From: a bacterium
GTDB lineage: Bacteria > SZUA-79 > Acidulodesulfobacterales > Acidulodesulfobacteraceae
Reading direction: 5' to 3'
Assembly (NCBI GenBank): GCA_021789455.1
Contig: JAJYJN010000004.1
Coordinates: 1-32,643 of the forward strand
Length of the DNA stretch: 32,643 bases
The position numbers were made by a program, and so were the translations under genes. The notes under the pieces are model-generated. The model was not told where the DNA came from and did not search any database. It saw only the letters and a program-made list of their open reading frames with translations. This document shows, piece after piece, positions 1 through 7,730 of the stretch. How positions within the stretch are numbered: position 1 is the first letter of the stretch; each line of letters starts with the position of its first letter.

Positions 1-118
1 GATTTCCCCTGTGGCAACACAGCTAAAGATCCCTCATAGACTATGAGGTTGATAGGTCGGGTGTGTAAGCGCAGCAATGTGTTTAGCTTACCGATACTAA
101 TAGATCGTGAGGCTTAAT
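1..118 (+). rRNA. 23S ribosomal RNA, 3' end (partial)
   Basis: The first 118 bases match the conserved 3' end of bacterial 23S rRNA: the GGTCGGGTGTGTAAGCGCAG block near 56-75, then ACCGATACTAATAGATCGTG and the closing GAGGCTTAATC. Most of the gene lies before the window. The 3' boundary is approximate because the processing site cannot be seen. A 5S gene follows about 70 bases later, the standard order of a bacterial rRNA operon. Confidence 0.95.
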
Positions 119-186
119 CATTATTTTTTAAGCCTGATCCTGTACTAATTTGCTTAATTTTCGTTCAATTATTTTATAGACAAGTT

Positions 187-302
<116 letters not shown>

Positions 303-310
303 TTTAAATA

Positions 311-353
311 CCCCGAATAATGAAATAACCAAAACATTATTACGGGGTTTTTT
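311..353 (+). terminator. Rho-independent terminator of the rRNA operon
   Basis: The stem CCCCGAATAATG (311-322) pairs with CATTATT-A-CGGGG (335-347), with one bulged A and a 12-base loop. A run of seven T follows. Its place just after 5S fits termination of the rRNA transcript, and it separates that transcript from the prepilin peptidase gene. Confidence 0.85.
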
Positions 354-379
354 ATTTTATAAAATCTTAAAATTTATTT

Positions 380-1309
380 ATGATTTTAAATCAGACGAAT
401 TTTGTAAATTTTTTATTTTCCTTTGAAGGTTTTGTCATTGTTTCTATTTTTATTTTTTTAATCGGCCTTTCGATAGGAAGTTTCTTAAACGTCGTAATTT
501 ACCGCCTTCCTAATAATACTTCCATAGTTTTTCCTTCGTCGGCATGTCCTGCATGCGGCAAAAAAATTAAGTTTTACGATAACATTCCGGTTTTAAGCTA
601 TATAATCTTGAAAGGTAAGTGCAGAAGCTGCGGAAATAAAATTTCTATAATATACCCTGCAATTGAAATTTTAACCGGTTTACTGCTCTATGCACTGTTT
701 TTAAAATTTTTTTATAAATCTTTTTTCTATTACTCAATTAATGCTTATGACGTAAATTATTTTAAAGAATATTTAGGTTTTATTTTTGATAGATGGATTA
801 TTTCGGCATTTTTTCTTTTTATTCTTATTCCCATAGCTTTTATCGACTTGTTTCACAGCATCATTCCTGATTCTTTAAATATACTTCTTATAATTTCAGG
901 TTTTATTTTAAATATTTTCCTTTTACATACCTCATTCTTATTTCCGTTATACGGATTTCTCGCCGGAGGTTTATTTTTCTTCTTAATCGCTTTTTTTTAT
1001 GAATTTATTAAAAAACGCGAAGGACTTGGCGGAGGAGATATTAAGTTAATAGCCGGAATTGGCGCATTTTTAGGATTAAAAGGCGTAATTTTTACGATTT
1101 TTATAGGCGCGGTTTTAGCATTGTTAGGATTTTTAGCATTATTTATTATTTTAAAATTTAAAAGAGGCCAACAACAAAAAGAATCTTTACATGAAAGCAT
1201 TTCTAATTTTAAAGTACCTTTCGGTCCATTTTTATCGTTAGCGTCCGTTTTTTTTATTTTTTATGGAAATGAATTATTCAGAATGTATTTAAATTTATTA
1301 TTGCATTAA
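380..1309 (+). CDS. pilD: Type IV prepilin leader peptidase / N-methyltransferase (PilD/GspO family)
   Basis: An inner-membrane aspartic protease that removes the short positively charged leader of type IV prepilins and pseudopilins and methylates the new N terminus. The 309 residues show the full family plan: an N-terminal membrane helix, the SIGSFLNVVIYRLP block (31-44), a cytoplasmic zinc-binding pair of CxxC motifs (C56/C59 and C81/C84), then several membrane helices. The catalytic aspartates are D156 (IDLFHSIIPD) and D220 (GLGGGDIKL). The closing VPFGPFLSLA is also typical. Length is slightly above the usual 250-290, from a longer loop around 112-135. No clear ribosome-binding site precedes the ATG. 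The only pilin-like gene in view is at 5391-5747; no other pil or gsp genes are here. Confidence 0.95.
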   Translation: MILNQTNFVNFLFSFEGFVIVSIFIFLIGLSIGSFLNVVIYRLPNNTSIVFPSSACPACGKKIKFYDNIPVLSYIILKGKCRSCGNKISIIYPAIEILTGLLLYALFLKFFYKSFFYYSINAYDVNYFKEYLGFIFDRWIISAFFLFILIPIAFIDLFHSIIPDSLNILLIISGFILNIFLLHTSFLFPLYGFLAGGLFFFLIAFFYEFIKKREGLGGGDIKLIAGIGAFLGLKGVIFTIFIGAVLALLGFLALFIILKFKRGQQQKESLHESISNFKVPFGPFLSLASVFFIFYGNELFRMYLNLLLH

Positions 1310-1330
1310 TTTTTTTATAACGACGATCAT

Positions 1331-1358
1331 TTGACAAATAGTTAAATTATGTTAAAAT
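1331..1358 (+). promoter_or_regulatory. Predicted sigma70-type promoter for the secreted protein gene at 1396
   Basis: TTGACA (1331-1336), a 16-base spacer and TAAAAT (1353-1358). It lies about 40 bases before the start codon, which has its own AGGAG at 1386-1390. Read by eye; the surrounding DNA is very AT-rich, which raises the chance of false -10 boxes, but the -35 is a perfect consensus. Confidence 0.6.
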
Positions 1359-1395
1359 ATTTAAAATATATATAAAATATAATATAGGAGATAAA

Positions 1396-3087
1396 ATGAA
1401 TACAAAAAAATTTTTAAAATTAATAGTTTTAGTATTGTTTTTTTCTTTTGCGTCGTTATCGGTTCAAAAAAACGTTTTTGCAATCGCTAAAGTTTCAATT
1501 TTACCCTATAAAATTATATCGTCTAACTATGAAAGATATGCATATATTGGAAAGAGCGTTCCTTTAATTTTAAGTTCAAATATCGCCGGGAAAAAAATAG
1601 CGGTGATACGTAACTCCGATATTGCCTCTTATATTGAAAAAACACATGCTAATTTTTCCTCGTCAAGTCTTTTAAACCTTTCTAAGCATTTTAATTCAAA
1701 ATACGTTATCTATGGAAGAATAGAAAAAATAGGCAACGTTTTTATTATTCAGACTAATATTTTTGATTCGGCAAAACGGCAGGTAATATTCAGAAACCAC
1801 ATTAGTGCGCTCGGCGTAAACTTTATAGTTGACGATATCAACGAATTATCCGCCGTAATAAAAAAAGAGATCGAATCAAACGAATATGCGGTTCAATCTT
1901 CAGTTTCGCCTGTTCATCCAACCGTTCCTGCTGTCTCTGCCGTATCTCCGACATTTTCAAATCAGGCAAGGGCAAAAAGTTCTATTTTTATAAAAAGATT
2001 CGCCCAAAATAATGAAGGAATGACGAAATCGGTTTCAAAGAAATACGTTATTCAAGCAATAACTGCCGGCAGGTTTTTAAAAAACGGAATTCAAACCGCA
2101 GTAGCTACAAGACATAGGGTAATATTGTACGGACTTTCGCTTAACGGAAATCTTAAAAAACTCGCACAGTATAATCTTTCGGTCAGATCTAACGTTATAT
2201 ATCTTGGAATTTATAATATTTCTAAAAATTACAATGCAATAGTTTTAACCAAAGCAAAATTAGGTATGATTATATCGTATATGCTAATTTACAGGAACGG
2301 AAAACTTGTAAAGCTGACCAAGAATTACGGCATATTTTTAAGGGTTATGAATATGCCAGGTTTAGGAAGGGTTATCGTCGGACAAAAGCCTATCTCGGTA
2401 GTGCCGTCAGGAAGATATTTTAACGATTATGTAACTGGACAGAATTATTATCCTATAGGTCAGTTCGGCGGGAATACCTATATCTATAAATTTAATAAAA
2501 GCACAAATTCATTAACGAAATCAACCATGCTGACTTTTTTTAACGACATAACCCTTTATGGCACGGTTTACGGAAATTTTAAGCAAAACGGTAAAAAATA
2601 TCTTGTTGCGCTGTCAAAATCCGGTAATTTGATGATCATTAACGGCAATGGGAAAACAATCTATACCGGCTCAAAAACATATGGGGGCTCGCCACTGCAA
2701 GTTAGAGTTCCATCTTTCAGCGGAGTAGAAAGTTCCTCATATACAGGCGGACTTATATATAATATACCGGCACAGATCAGCGGATTCAATATTCAAAAGA
2801 AACCTGAAATTATTGTGTTAAAAAATTACAAACAGGGAGCATTCCTGCATCATTTAAACTATTTTATAAAAACCTCTATTTTCTGCGTTGCATGGAATAA
2901 GATAGGTTTTTATCCTATATGGGAAATAAAACCGGTAGTAGGTTACAGCGCCGGTTTTTCAGTTTTTAAAGAAAACGGCGCGACGTATCTTGCGGATGCA
3001 ATAGTAGAAAATCCTGGAACGCCTTTTAAAAGCCCAAAGAGCTATATTGCGATTTATAATATTTCCGGTTCAAACGCCAAAAACTAA
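1396..3087 (+). CDS. Secreted protein with FlgO/CsgG-like N-terminal domain and propeller-like C-terminal region
   Basis: Function unknown. The 563-residue product starts with a signal peptide (basic MNTKK, hydrophobic core 9-22, likely cut after VFA at residue 29). Residues 33-165 resemble the FlgO/CsgG/TolB-N class of periplasmic domains, notably the 'SKYVIYGRIEKIGNVF' stretch near 101-116. A Pro/Ala/Ser/Val linker spans about 167-186. Residues 215-555 are repetitive, beta-rich and glycine-rich, with recurring short 'G..I.VYN..G' patterns, as in FG-GAP/VCBS-type beta propellers. Deltaproteobacteria carry similar two-part secreted proteins of unknown role. A good ribosome-binding site (AGGAG, 1386-1390) supports the ATG at 1396. 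A tRNA gene follows 51 bases after the stop. Domain assignment is by pattern and is moderate. Confidence 0.75.
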   Translation: MNTKKFLKLIVLVLFFSFASLSVQKNVFAIAKVSILPYKIISSNYERYAYIGKSVPLILSSNIAGKKIAVIRNSDIASYIEKTHANFSSSSLLNLSKHFNSKYVIYGRIEKIGNVFIIQTNIFDSAKRQVIFRNHISALGVNFIVDDINELSAVIKKEIESNEYAVQSSVSPVHPTVPAVSAVSPTFSNQARAKSSIFIKRFAQNNEGMTKSVSKKYVIQAITAGRFLKNGIQTAVATRHRVILYGLSLNGNLKKLAQYNLSVRSNVIYLGIYNISKNYNAIVLTKAKLGMIISYMLIYRNGKLVKLTKNYGIFLRVMNMPGLGRVIVGQKPISVVPSGRYFNDYVTGQNYYPIGQFGGNTYIYKFNKSTNSLTKSTMLTFFNDITLYGTVYGNFKQNGKKYLVALSKSGNLMIINGNGKTIYTGSKTYGGSPLQVRVPSFSGVESSSYTGGLIYNIPAQISGFNIQKKPEIIVLKNYKQGAFLHHLNYFIKTSIFCVAWNKIGFYPIWEIKPVVGYSAGFSVFKENGATYLADAIVENPGTPFKSPKSYIAIYNISGSNAKN

Positions 3088-3098
3088 AATTAAAGCTA

Positions 3099-3127
3099 TT
3101 GAAGATATTTTAAATAATTGCTATAAT
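3099..3127 (+). promoter_or_regulatory. Predicted promoter of the tRNA-Met gene
   Basis: TTGAAG (3099-3104), a 17-base spacer and a perfect TATAAT (3122-3127). The expected start site is about 3134, five bases before the mature tRNA. This is the short leader usual for a tRNA transcript. Confidence 0.65.
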
Positions 3128-3138
3128 ATTTAAATCTT

Positions 3139-3215
3139 GGCGGTGTAGCTCAGTCGGTTAGAGCATACGGCTCATATCCGTAGTGTCCGGGGTTCGATTC
3201 CCTGCACCGCCACCA
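3139..3215 (+). tRNA. tRNA-Met (CAT), elongator type
   Basis: A 77-base cloverleaf including an encoded CCA. The acceptor stem GGCGGTG (3139-3145) pairs with CACCGCC (3205-3211), followed by discriminator A3212 and CCA. The anticodon arm TACGG/CCGTA closes the loop CTCATAT with anticodon CAT at 3173-3175. The T arm contains GGTTCGATTCC. The paired first base (G1-C72) argues against an initiator tRNA. A CAT anticodon could also be the lysidine-modified tRNA-Ile, but the overall sequence resembles deltaproteobacterial elongator tRNA-Met. Confidence 0.94.
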
Positions 3216-3667
3216 CTAAATATATCAATATTTATCAATATTTATATTTCAAATCTAGTTTTACTGATACTTCCGATATAGACCTCGTATTTTTTTATCA
3301 AACGACGATACTTCTTATATATTGTCAATTCTAATTTAGTTTTTGATTGAATTCAAAGCTTAAATGGCATTATAAAGCATAAATAAAAATATGTTATAAT
3401 TATAACGACATTACTTTTCGTTCGGCGTTTTAACTAATTTTAAATCGGTGTCCAGTGAAACAGAAATATGCAACTGCCGGTAAAATTATAAAAGGGTGCG
3501 AAAAGTATTTTATTCAAGAGATTAAATATAGGGAGCAAATTTAAATGCGCAAGGGGATCAAATCTCTTTACAAAAAACAGATAAATGAGAACAATGCAAA
3601 ACTGTTTATAAATTTACATTTATTTTATCTCATTTTTTAATCTTCAAGCATTATTTAAGTAATAGAA
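3216..3667. other. Intergenic stretch with no recognised gene
   Basis: A 452-base gap between the tRNA and the 3' end of glpK. From 3228 it has short AT repeats (ATCAATATTT twice). A possible promoter is TTGAAT (3347-3352), 18 bases, TATAAA (3371-3376); a second TATAAT lies at 3395-3400. From about 3410 to 3500 the base composition becomes less AT-rich, but no coding frame or known RNA family was recognised there. A weak 31-codon reading frame at 3545-3640 is listed separately. AAATGAGA and TCTCATTT arms near 3575-3637, ending in a T run, could form a loose terminator. Confidence 0.5.
3545..3640 (+). CDS. Possible small protein of 31 residues (doubtful)
   Basis: An ATG at 3545 opens a 31-codon frame ending TAA at 3638-3640. 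It is preceded by AGGGAG (3530-3535) at a 9-base spacing. The product would be basic at the N terminus and hydrophobic at the C terminus, with no recognisable family. Inverted arms AGAGATT (3517-3523) and AATCTCT (3561-3567) enclose the ribosome-binding site and start codon. A frame this short can easily arise by chance in AT-rich DNA, so this may be only an untranslated or regulatory RNA, or nothing. Confidence 0.18.
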   Translation: MRKGIKSLYKKQINENNAKLFINLHLFYLIF

Positions 3668-5149
3668 TTATACCCACTTTAAAGATTTTAAAACGGCTTC
3701 GCGCCATTTTGCGTACAAAGCGTTTCCGGCATTATAGCCGATTTGCGGGTTATATATTTTTTCGGTTTTTTTGAATCTCCGGAACATCGCGTCAGTCCAA
3801 AAACCAGTGCTTACGGCGCTGAGTCCGGCTATTCCGAAAGCCGTCATTTCGGTAAAACCTGCTTTTTCGACGACCATATTTAAAATATCGGATTGAAACT
3901 GCATTAAAAAATCGTTCTCGCTTGCCTTGCCGTCAACTCTTAATTTATATTTCGATAAATCGAATCCGCTTTTTAAAGTATTTTCGAATTCTATAACGAC
4001 GTCTTTGGTCTGGTATGCTAAAGATTCTAAAGCTGCTCTGATTATATGGTTTTTATTAGCCGCTCCGGTTAATCCTATAATAAGCCCCCTTGCGTCCGGG
4101 TCCCAATACGGAGCGCCGAGGCCGGATAAAGCGGGAACGAAATATACTCCTTCGTTGGAAATAACGCTTTTTGCCGCATCGGAAGATTCCGCCGCCGAAC
4201 TTATTATACCTAAATTGTCTTTAATAAACCGGATAATTTCGCCGCCGGTAAAAATACTGCCTTCAAGGGCGTAATGAGCTTCTCCGTCTAATTTCCACGC
4301 GACGGTGGCGACTAATTTATCGGAGGCGTAAATTCTGTTTCCGGTTTCGATCATTGCAAAAAGTCCGGTTCCGTAAGTATTTTTTATTATTCCTTTTTCA
4401 AAACCTGAATGCGCGAAAAGGGATGCCTGCTGGTCGCCGAGAATTCCGACTACCGGTATGGATTTTCCTGTAATTTTTTTTTCGGTGTTGCCGAAATCAT
4501 AATTGCTGTCGCATACCAAGGGGAGCATTGATTCTTTGACTTCGAATATTTTAAGAAGTTCTTCGTCGTATTTTAAGGTATTTATATTATACAAAAGCGT
4601 TCTGGAAGCGTTTGAAGCATCCGTGGCGTGAACGGAACCGCCGGTCAGATTCCAAAGGACCCAGCTGTCCACCGTTCCAAAAAGCAATTCTCCTTTTTCC
4701 GCAATATTTTTCGCCCCGCCGACATTATCTAACACCCATTTAATCTTGGTAGCCGAAAAATACGGGTCTAAGAATAAGCCTGTTTTTTCTTTTATAAGAT
4801 TGCGGTATTCGGATAAATCTTTGCAGGTTCCGGCGGTCCTTCTGCACTGCCACGCTATAGCGTTATACACTGGTTTTCCGGTATTTTTATTCCAAAGCAC
4901 CGAGGTTTCCCTCTGGTTTGTAATGCCTAAGGAAACTATTTCGTAAGAGCCGCAATGTTCAAGCGTTTCGTTTAAAACTTTAACCGCCGTATTTAATATA
5001 TCGTACGGATCTTGTTCGACCCACGCCGGCTTAGGATGTATTTGCGGAAATTCGCGATAGGAAGAATGTATGAGTCCGCCGTTTTTATCGAAAGCTATCG
5101 CCCTGTTGCCGGTAGTGCCCAAATCGAGCGCTATAACCGCCTTTTTCAT
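3668..5149 (-). CDS. glpK: Glycerol kinase
   Basis: ATP-dependent phosphorylation of glycerol to sn-glycerol 3-phosphate; FGGY carbohydrate kinase fold. About 493 residues, the family length. Expected glycerol contacts are present: R80-E81 (ITNQRET), W100, Y130 (LDPYFSATK), D239 (GILGDQQAS) and F264 (NTYGTGLF). The GLGAPYWDPDARG block (343-355) is intact. Oddities: the phosphate loop reads DLGTTGNR rather than the usual DQGTTSSR, and the second nucleotide motif reads DGKAS (406-410) where DGGA is usual. Start: AAGGG (5156-5160, minus strand) touches an ATG at 5153-5155 with no spacing but sits six bases from the ATG at 5147-5149, so the second ATG is chosen. No glpF or glpD is adjacent, so the gene stands alone. 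Another FGGY substrate is less likely. Confidence 0.93.
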   Translation of the reverse strand: MKKAVIALDLGTTGNRAIAFDKNGGLIHSSYREFPQIHPKPAWVEQDPYDILNTAVKVLNETLEHCGSYEIVSLGITNQRETSVLWNKNTGKPVYNAIAWQCRRTAGTCKDLSEYRNLIKEKTGLFLDPYFSATKIKWVLDNVGGAKNIAEKGELLFGTVDSWVLWNLTGGSVHATDASNASRTLLYNINTLKYDEELLKIFEVKESMLPLVCDSNYDFGNTEKKITGKSIPVVGILGDQQASLFAHSGFEKGIIKNTYGTGLFAMIETGNRIYASDKLVATVAWKLDGEAHYALEGSIFTGGEIIRFIKDNLGIISSAAESSDAAKSVISNEGVYFVPALSGLGAPYWDPDARGLIIGLTGAANKNHIIRAALESLAYQTKDVVIEFENTLKSGFDLSKYKLRVDGKASENDFLMQFQSDILNMVVEKAGFTEMTAFGIAGLSAVSTGFWTDAMFRRFKKTEKIYNPQIGYNAGNALYAKWREAVLKSLKWV

Positions 5150-5272
5150 AAGCATCCCTTGTTTTACGCCTTATATTTTATAATCCTTAATAAATCTAAA
5201 GTTCGCTCCTTCACCTTTTGAAAGGATGCGTACTCAATCTCATCGTTAGAAACTTCGCAATTGAATTTTAAA

Positions 5273-5372
5273 TGTATTAGCTACTCCTTAAATTTAATCC
5301 CATTTTTTTTACCCTTCGATTGACTTAATTATAGCGTCTTATTTTATTCCAGTCAATTAGGAGGCTAATACA
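5273..5372. repeat. Imperfect inverted repeat carrying outward ribosome-binding-like sequences
   Basis: TGTATTAGCTACTCC (5273-5287) is repeated in inverse as GGAGGCTAATACA (5360-5372), differing by two inserted bases. Each arm holds a GGAG that would read as a ribosome-binding site outward. The right arm also folds on itself as ATTAG-GAGG-CTAAT (5356-5369), with GAGG in the loop. The right copy is followed at 5375 by ATG and a nine-codon frame ending TAG at 5404. No transposase or known element family is recognised. Confidence 0.4.
5320..5348 (+). promoter_or_regulatory. Possible promoter reading into the antisense strand of the pilin-like gene
   Basis: TTGACT (5320-5325), 17 bases and TTTATT (5343-5348). 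A transcript from here would pass the GAGG hairpin at 5356-5369 and a nine-codon reading frame (5375-5404). It would then run antisense across the gene at 5391-5747. The -10 box matches only four of six consensus positions. Confidence 0.3.
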
Positions 5373-5390
5373 AAATGAGACATAGGAGTA

Positions 5391-5747
5391 TCAAGGGTTT
5401 TTAGACTTTATTGGCGAAGTTGGGTTATACACTCTCCCGTATTTTCTGGCGTAAATAAATCTTTTATTAAAAGGCGAAAGCGGATAGCCGTCCTTATCGG
5501 TTTTAATGTTTTTGATATAGCCTTTTTTAATTAAAACGGAAAGATTTTTGGGAAATTTTTTATATTTTATTCTGTATGAAATCAATGCAAGGTTTAATTC
5601 CTGGATTTCTTGGACATATTCTGTTTTTTTTGCTAATTTGACATAGACGTAATACCTGTTTATTATTATAACCGCAAGAACGAAAATAAATATTAAAACA
5701 ATTATATTTTCAAGAGCGGTTTCGGAATGCTTGTTTAATTTCGTCAT
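5391..5747 (-). CDS. Pilin-like / pseudopilin-like small membrane protein with a non-standard cleavage site
   Basis: A 118-residue protein with a type IV pilin or type II pseudopilin layout: a short basic N-terminal leader, one hydrophobic helix (about 14-31), then an amphipathic helix with 'ELNLALISYRIKYKKFPKN' (50-68). That stretch resembles the region after the transmembrane helix in GspG/PilE-like proteins, which often ends in Y..FP. The usual G-F-T-L-I-E cleavage motif is not present. The aligned segment is HSETALEN, which keeps the conserved glutamate (E13) but has S in place of the -1 glycine and E in place of phenylalanine. It may therefore be processed poorly or not at all. No ribosome-binding site is obvious before the ATG. 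A prepilin peptidase lies about 4 kb away, but no other pilus genes are adjacent. Confidence 0.6.
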   Translation of the reverse strand: MTKLNKHSETALENIIVLIFIFVLAVIIINRYYVYVKLAKKTEYVQEIQELNLALISYRIKYKKFPKNLSVLIKKGYIKNIKTDKDGYPLSPFNKRFIYARKYGRVYNPTSPIKSKNP

Positions 5748-5900
5748 AAAGGTAAAATAATAAAAATATCCGGTTTAAAATTTAGACGGCAAAAGCTAAA
5801 AAAGGTGAAAAAATAAATTGTAATAATTTATAAAAAAATATAAAATTTGATAAATGCTTTTAAGATAATTTAAGTTTTATAAAAAATAATTAAAAATATT

Positions 5901-6653
5901 ATGGATAAGAGACGATATTATTATGTTATAATTTCGCTGATTTTTTTACAGATTATATCGACCGCTATAGTTTTAATTATTAATTTTATAAATATATCGG
6001 CTAATAATTCAAGCATTATTTTATATACAGAGCCGTTTATATTTATTTTAACCTTAGCCTTATTTGCAATTGTAATAAAGTTTAAGAAAAAAATATTCGA
6101 TCAAGACCTCGAAAATATGGCTTTGACCGACGGGCTTACCGGTCTTTATAACAGAAGATATTTCGACATGTTTTATGAAAATATATTCAATCAAAGTTCA
6201 AGATACGGTATTCCGCTGACGTTAATTATGTGCGACATAGACCACTTTAAAAAAATAAACGATACATACGGACACGATAAAGGAGACATAGTTTTAAAAG
6301 AGATTTCAAATATATTAAAATCAAATACCAGAAAAACCGACATTGCGTCAAGATTTGGAGGGGAAGAGTTTATACTTTGCCTTCCTTCTACCGAAATAAC
6401 GAGCGCATTGGACGTGGCGAGAAAAATTAAGCAGATGGTTTTAAACGTTAAAACAAAAGATATAAAAAAAGTAACCGTCAGTATGGGAGTTACTTTTTAC
6501 AGAACAGAGTTTGATAGCAACCCGACAGGACTTTTGAAACGATTGGACGATCTTCTTTACGAAGCAAAAAAAAGAGGAAGGAACAGAATAATTTCCGAAG
6601 ACCACGCCGGCGATATTATAGAAGTCGAAGAAAATCCCTGGTTAGACGAATAA
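5901..6653 (+). CDS. Membrane-bound diguanylate cyclase (GGDEF domain)
   Basis: Makes the second messenger c-di-GMP from two GTP. The 250 residues comprise two membrane helices (about 8-29 and 43-61) with only a short periplasmic segment, then a full GGDEF domain starting at TDGLTGLYNRRYF (76-88). The active motif is GGEEF (153-157), the metal-binding CDIDHFKKIN is at 111-120, and an RxxD product-inhibition site lies five residues before the motif (R144-D147). All the features expected of an active, feedback-inhibited enzyme are present. No sensor domain is visible. The start codon lacks a clear ribosome-binding site. The chemotaxis coupling gene cheV follows on the same strand after 67 bases. 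Confidence 0.93.
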   Translation: MDKRRYYYVIISLIFLQIISTAIVLIINFINISANNSSIILYTEPFIFILTLALFAIVIKFKKKIFDQDLENMALTDGLTGLYNRRYFDMFYENIFNQSSRYGIPLTLIMCDIDHFKKINDTYGHDKGDIVLKEISNILKSNTRKTDIASRFGGEEFILCLPSTEITSALDVARKIKQMVLNVKTKDIKKVTVSMGVTFYRTEFDSNPTGLLKRLDDLLYEAKKRGRNRIISEDHAGDIIEVEENPWLDE

Positions 6654-6720
6654 GTTATAATTTATATTGTAACGCCGATATTTGTACAAATAATTAATTT
6701 TTTGTTAAAGGAGAAAGGCT

Positions 6721-7647
6721 ATGGCAAATAGGATAAATCCCGGCCACGATATTTTAGAAGTAGGTCAAAACAGAATGGAATTGGTCGATTTCAGGCTGTT
6801 TCGCATAGACGAGGAAGGCGAGGAAAGAGAAGGCATTTACGGGATAAACGTTGCAAAGGTTATAGAAATTATTAAAATGCCGGAAGATATATCCGAAGCC
6901 CCTAATACTTCGGAGTTTGTAGAGGGCATGTTTAATTTAAGGGGCAACGTCGTTCCTTTGGTCAATCTCCCCAAATGGATGGGCATTGTCGAACCGGAAG
7001 AATTAAACAGAAAGAATTATAAGGTTATAATAACTGAATTTAATAGGATAAAAGTAGGATTTATAGTACATGAAACCACAAAAATAAGGCGTGTTTCATG
7101 GGACGATATCAGCGCTCCGGAACTGTCGTCTGTAAGTTCGGTAGATTCTAAAGTAACGGGAATTATCAAGGTCGAAAACGACGAACTTCTTCTTTTGCTG
7201 GACTTTGAATCGATAGTCGACGAACTCGGTTTTTACAACAGGGAAAATATGGAAATAGAAACTGAAAAAAATGAATTCGGCGGCAATAAAACTATACTTA
7301 TAGTCGACGACTCGTCTTCGGCGAGAAAAATAATAAATAATGCATTAACTAAGGAAGGATTCAAAACAGTGCTTGCAGAAAACGGAAAAGCAGCTCTTGA
7401 TGAGGTTTATGAAGATAAGTATAATTTTAGCGCAATTATTTGCGACGTCGAGATGCCCGTTATGGACGGCTATACATTCACTAAGACCTTAAAGTCCGAC
7501 GATAAGTATAAAAATATTCCGATTATAATGCACTCTTCCCTGAGCGGGACCGAAAATTCTGAAAAAGGAGAGCGTGCCGGCGCAGATTTTTATGTGGTAA
7601 AATTCGACCCGGTAGAATTTATAAGCACTATAAAAAAGGTGCTTTGA
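6721..7647 (+). CDS. cheV: Chemotaxis coupling protein CheV (CheW domain plus receiver domain)
   Basis: Couples methyl-accepting chemoreceptors to the CheA kinase, with a receiver domain that tunes coupling on phosphorylation. The 308 residues divide into a CheW-like domain (about 18-170, including 'MFNLRGNVVPLVNLPKWMG' at 70-88) and a receiver domain (189-308). In the receiver, D196/D197 form the acidic pocket, D242 (CDVEMPVMDG) is the phosphorylation site, S272 takes the place of the conserved Thr/Ser, and K294 is the conserved lysine. AAGGAG just upstream (about 6709-6714) supports the ATG. No cheA, cheW or receptor genes are in the window, so it works with chemotaxis or pilus-motility components encoded elsewhere. 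The upstream gene makes c-di-GMP, suggesting a motility/attachment theme (inference). Confidence 0.94.
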   Translation: MANRINPGHDILEVGQNRMELVDFRLFRIDEEGEEREGIYGINVAKVIEIIKMPEDISEAPNTSEFVEGMFNLRGNVVPLVNLPKWMGIVEPEELNRKNYKVIITEFNRIKVGFIVHETTKIRRVSWDDISAPELSSVSSVDSKVTGIIKVENDELLLLLDFESIVDELGFYNRENMEIETEKNEFGGNKTILIVDDSSSARKIINNALTKEGFKTVLAENGKAALDEVYEDKYNFSAIICDVEMPVMDGYTFTKTLKSDDKYKNIPIIMHSSLSGTENSEKGERAGADFYVVKFDPVEFISTIKKVL

Positions 7648-7730
7648 CAAATTAAAATTAAGTTGCAATTAATAATTAAAAATGGTAAAAAAATTAATTA
7701 CATATTTTTCATAAGGAGGTGAGAAATTAA

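Noticed and set aside
3400..3500. A known riboswitch (c-di-GMP, cobalamin, TPP) in the less AT-rich part of the gap before glpK
   Set aside because: None of the conserved core boxes of these classes could be found on either strand.
3347..3640. CRISPR array or toxin-antitoxin locus in the gene-poor gaps
   Set aside because: No regularly spaced identical repeats and no pair of small overlapping genes were seen here or in the other spacers.
3927..4274. A 115-codon open frame on the plus strand inside glpK
   Set aside because: It mirrors the antisense of a conserved kinase, has no family resemblance and no ribosome-binding site; one of many shadow frames (others at 9460-9792, 13789-14118, 18471-18755, 30235-30672).
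5150..5155. The first ATG of glpK as start codon
   Set aside because: The AAGGG ribosome-binding site would touch it with no spacing; the next ATG, six bases on, has a normal spacing.
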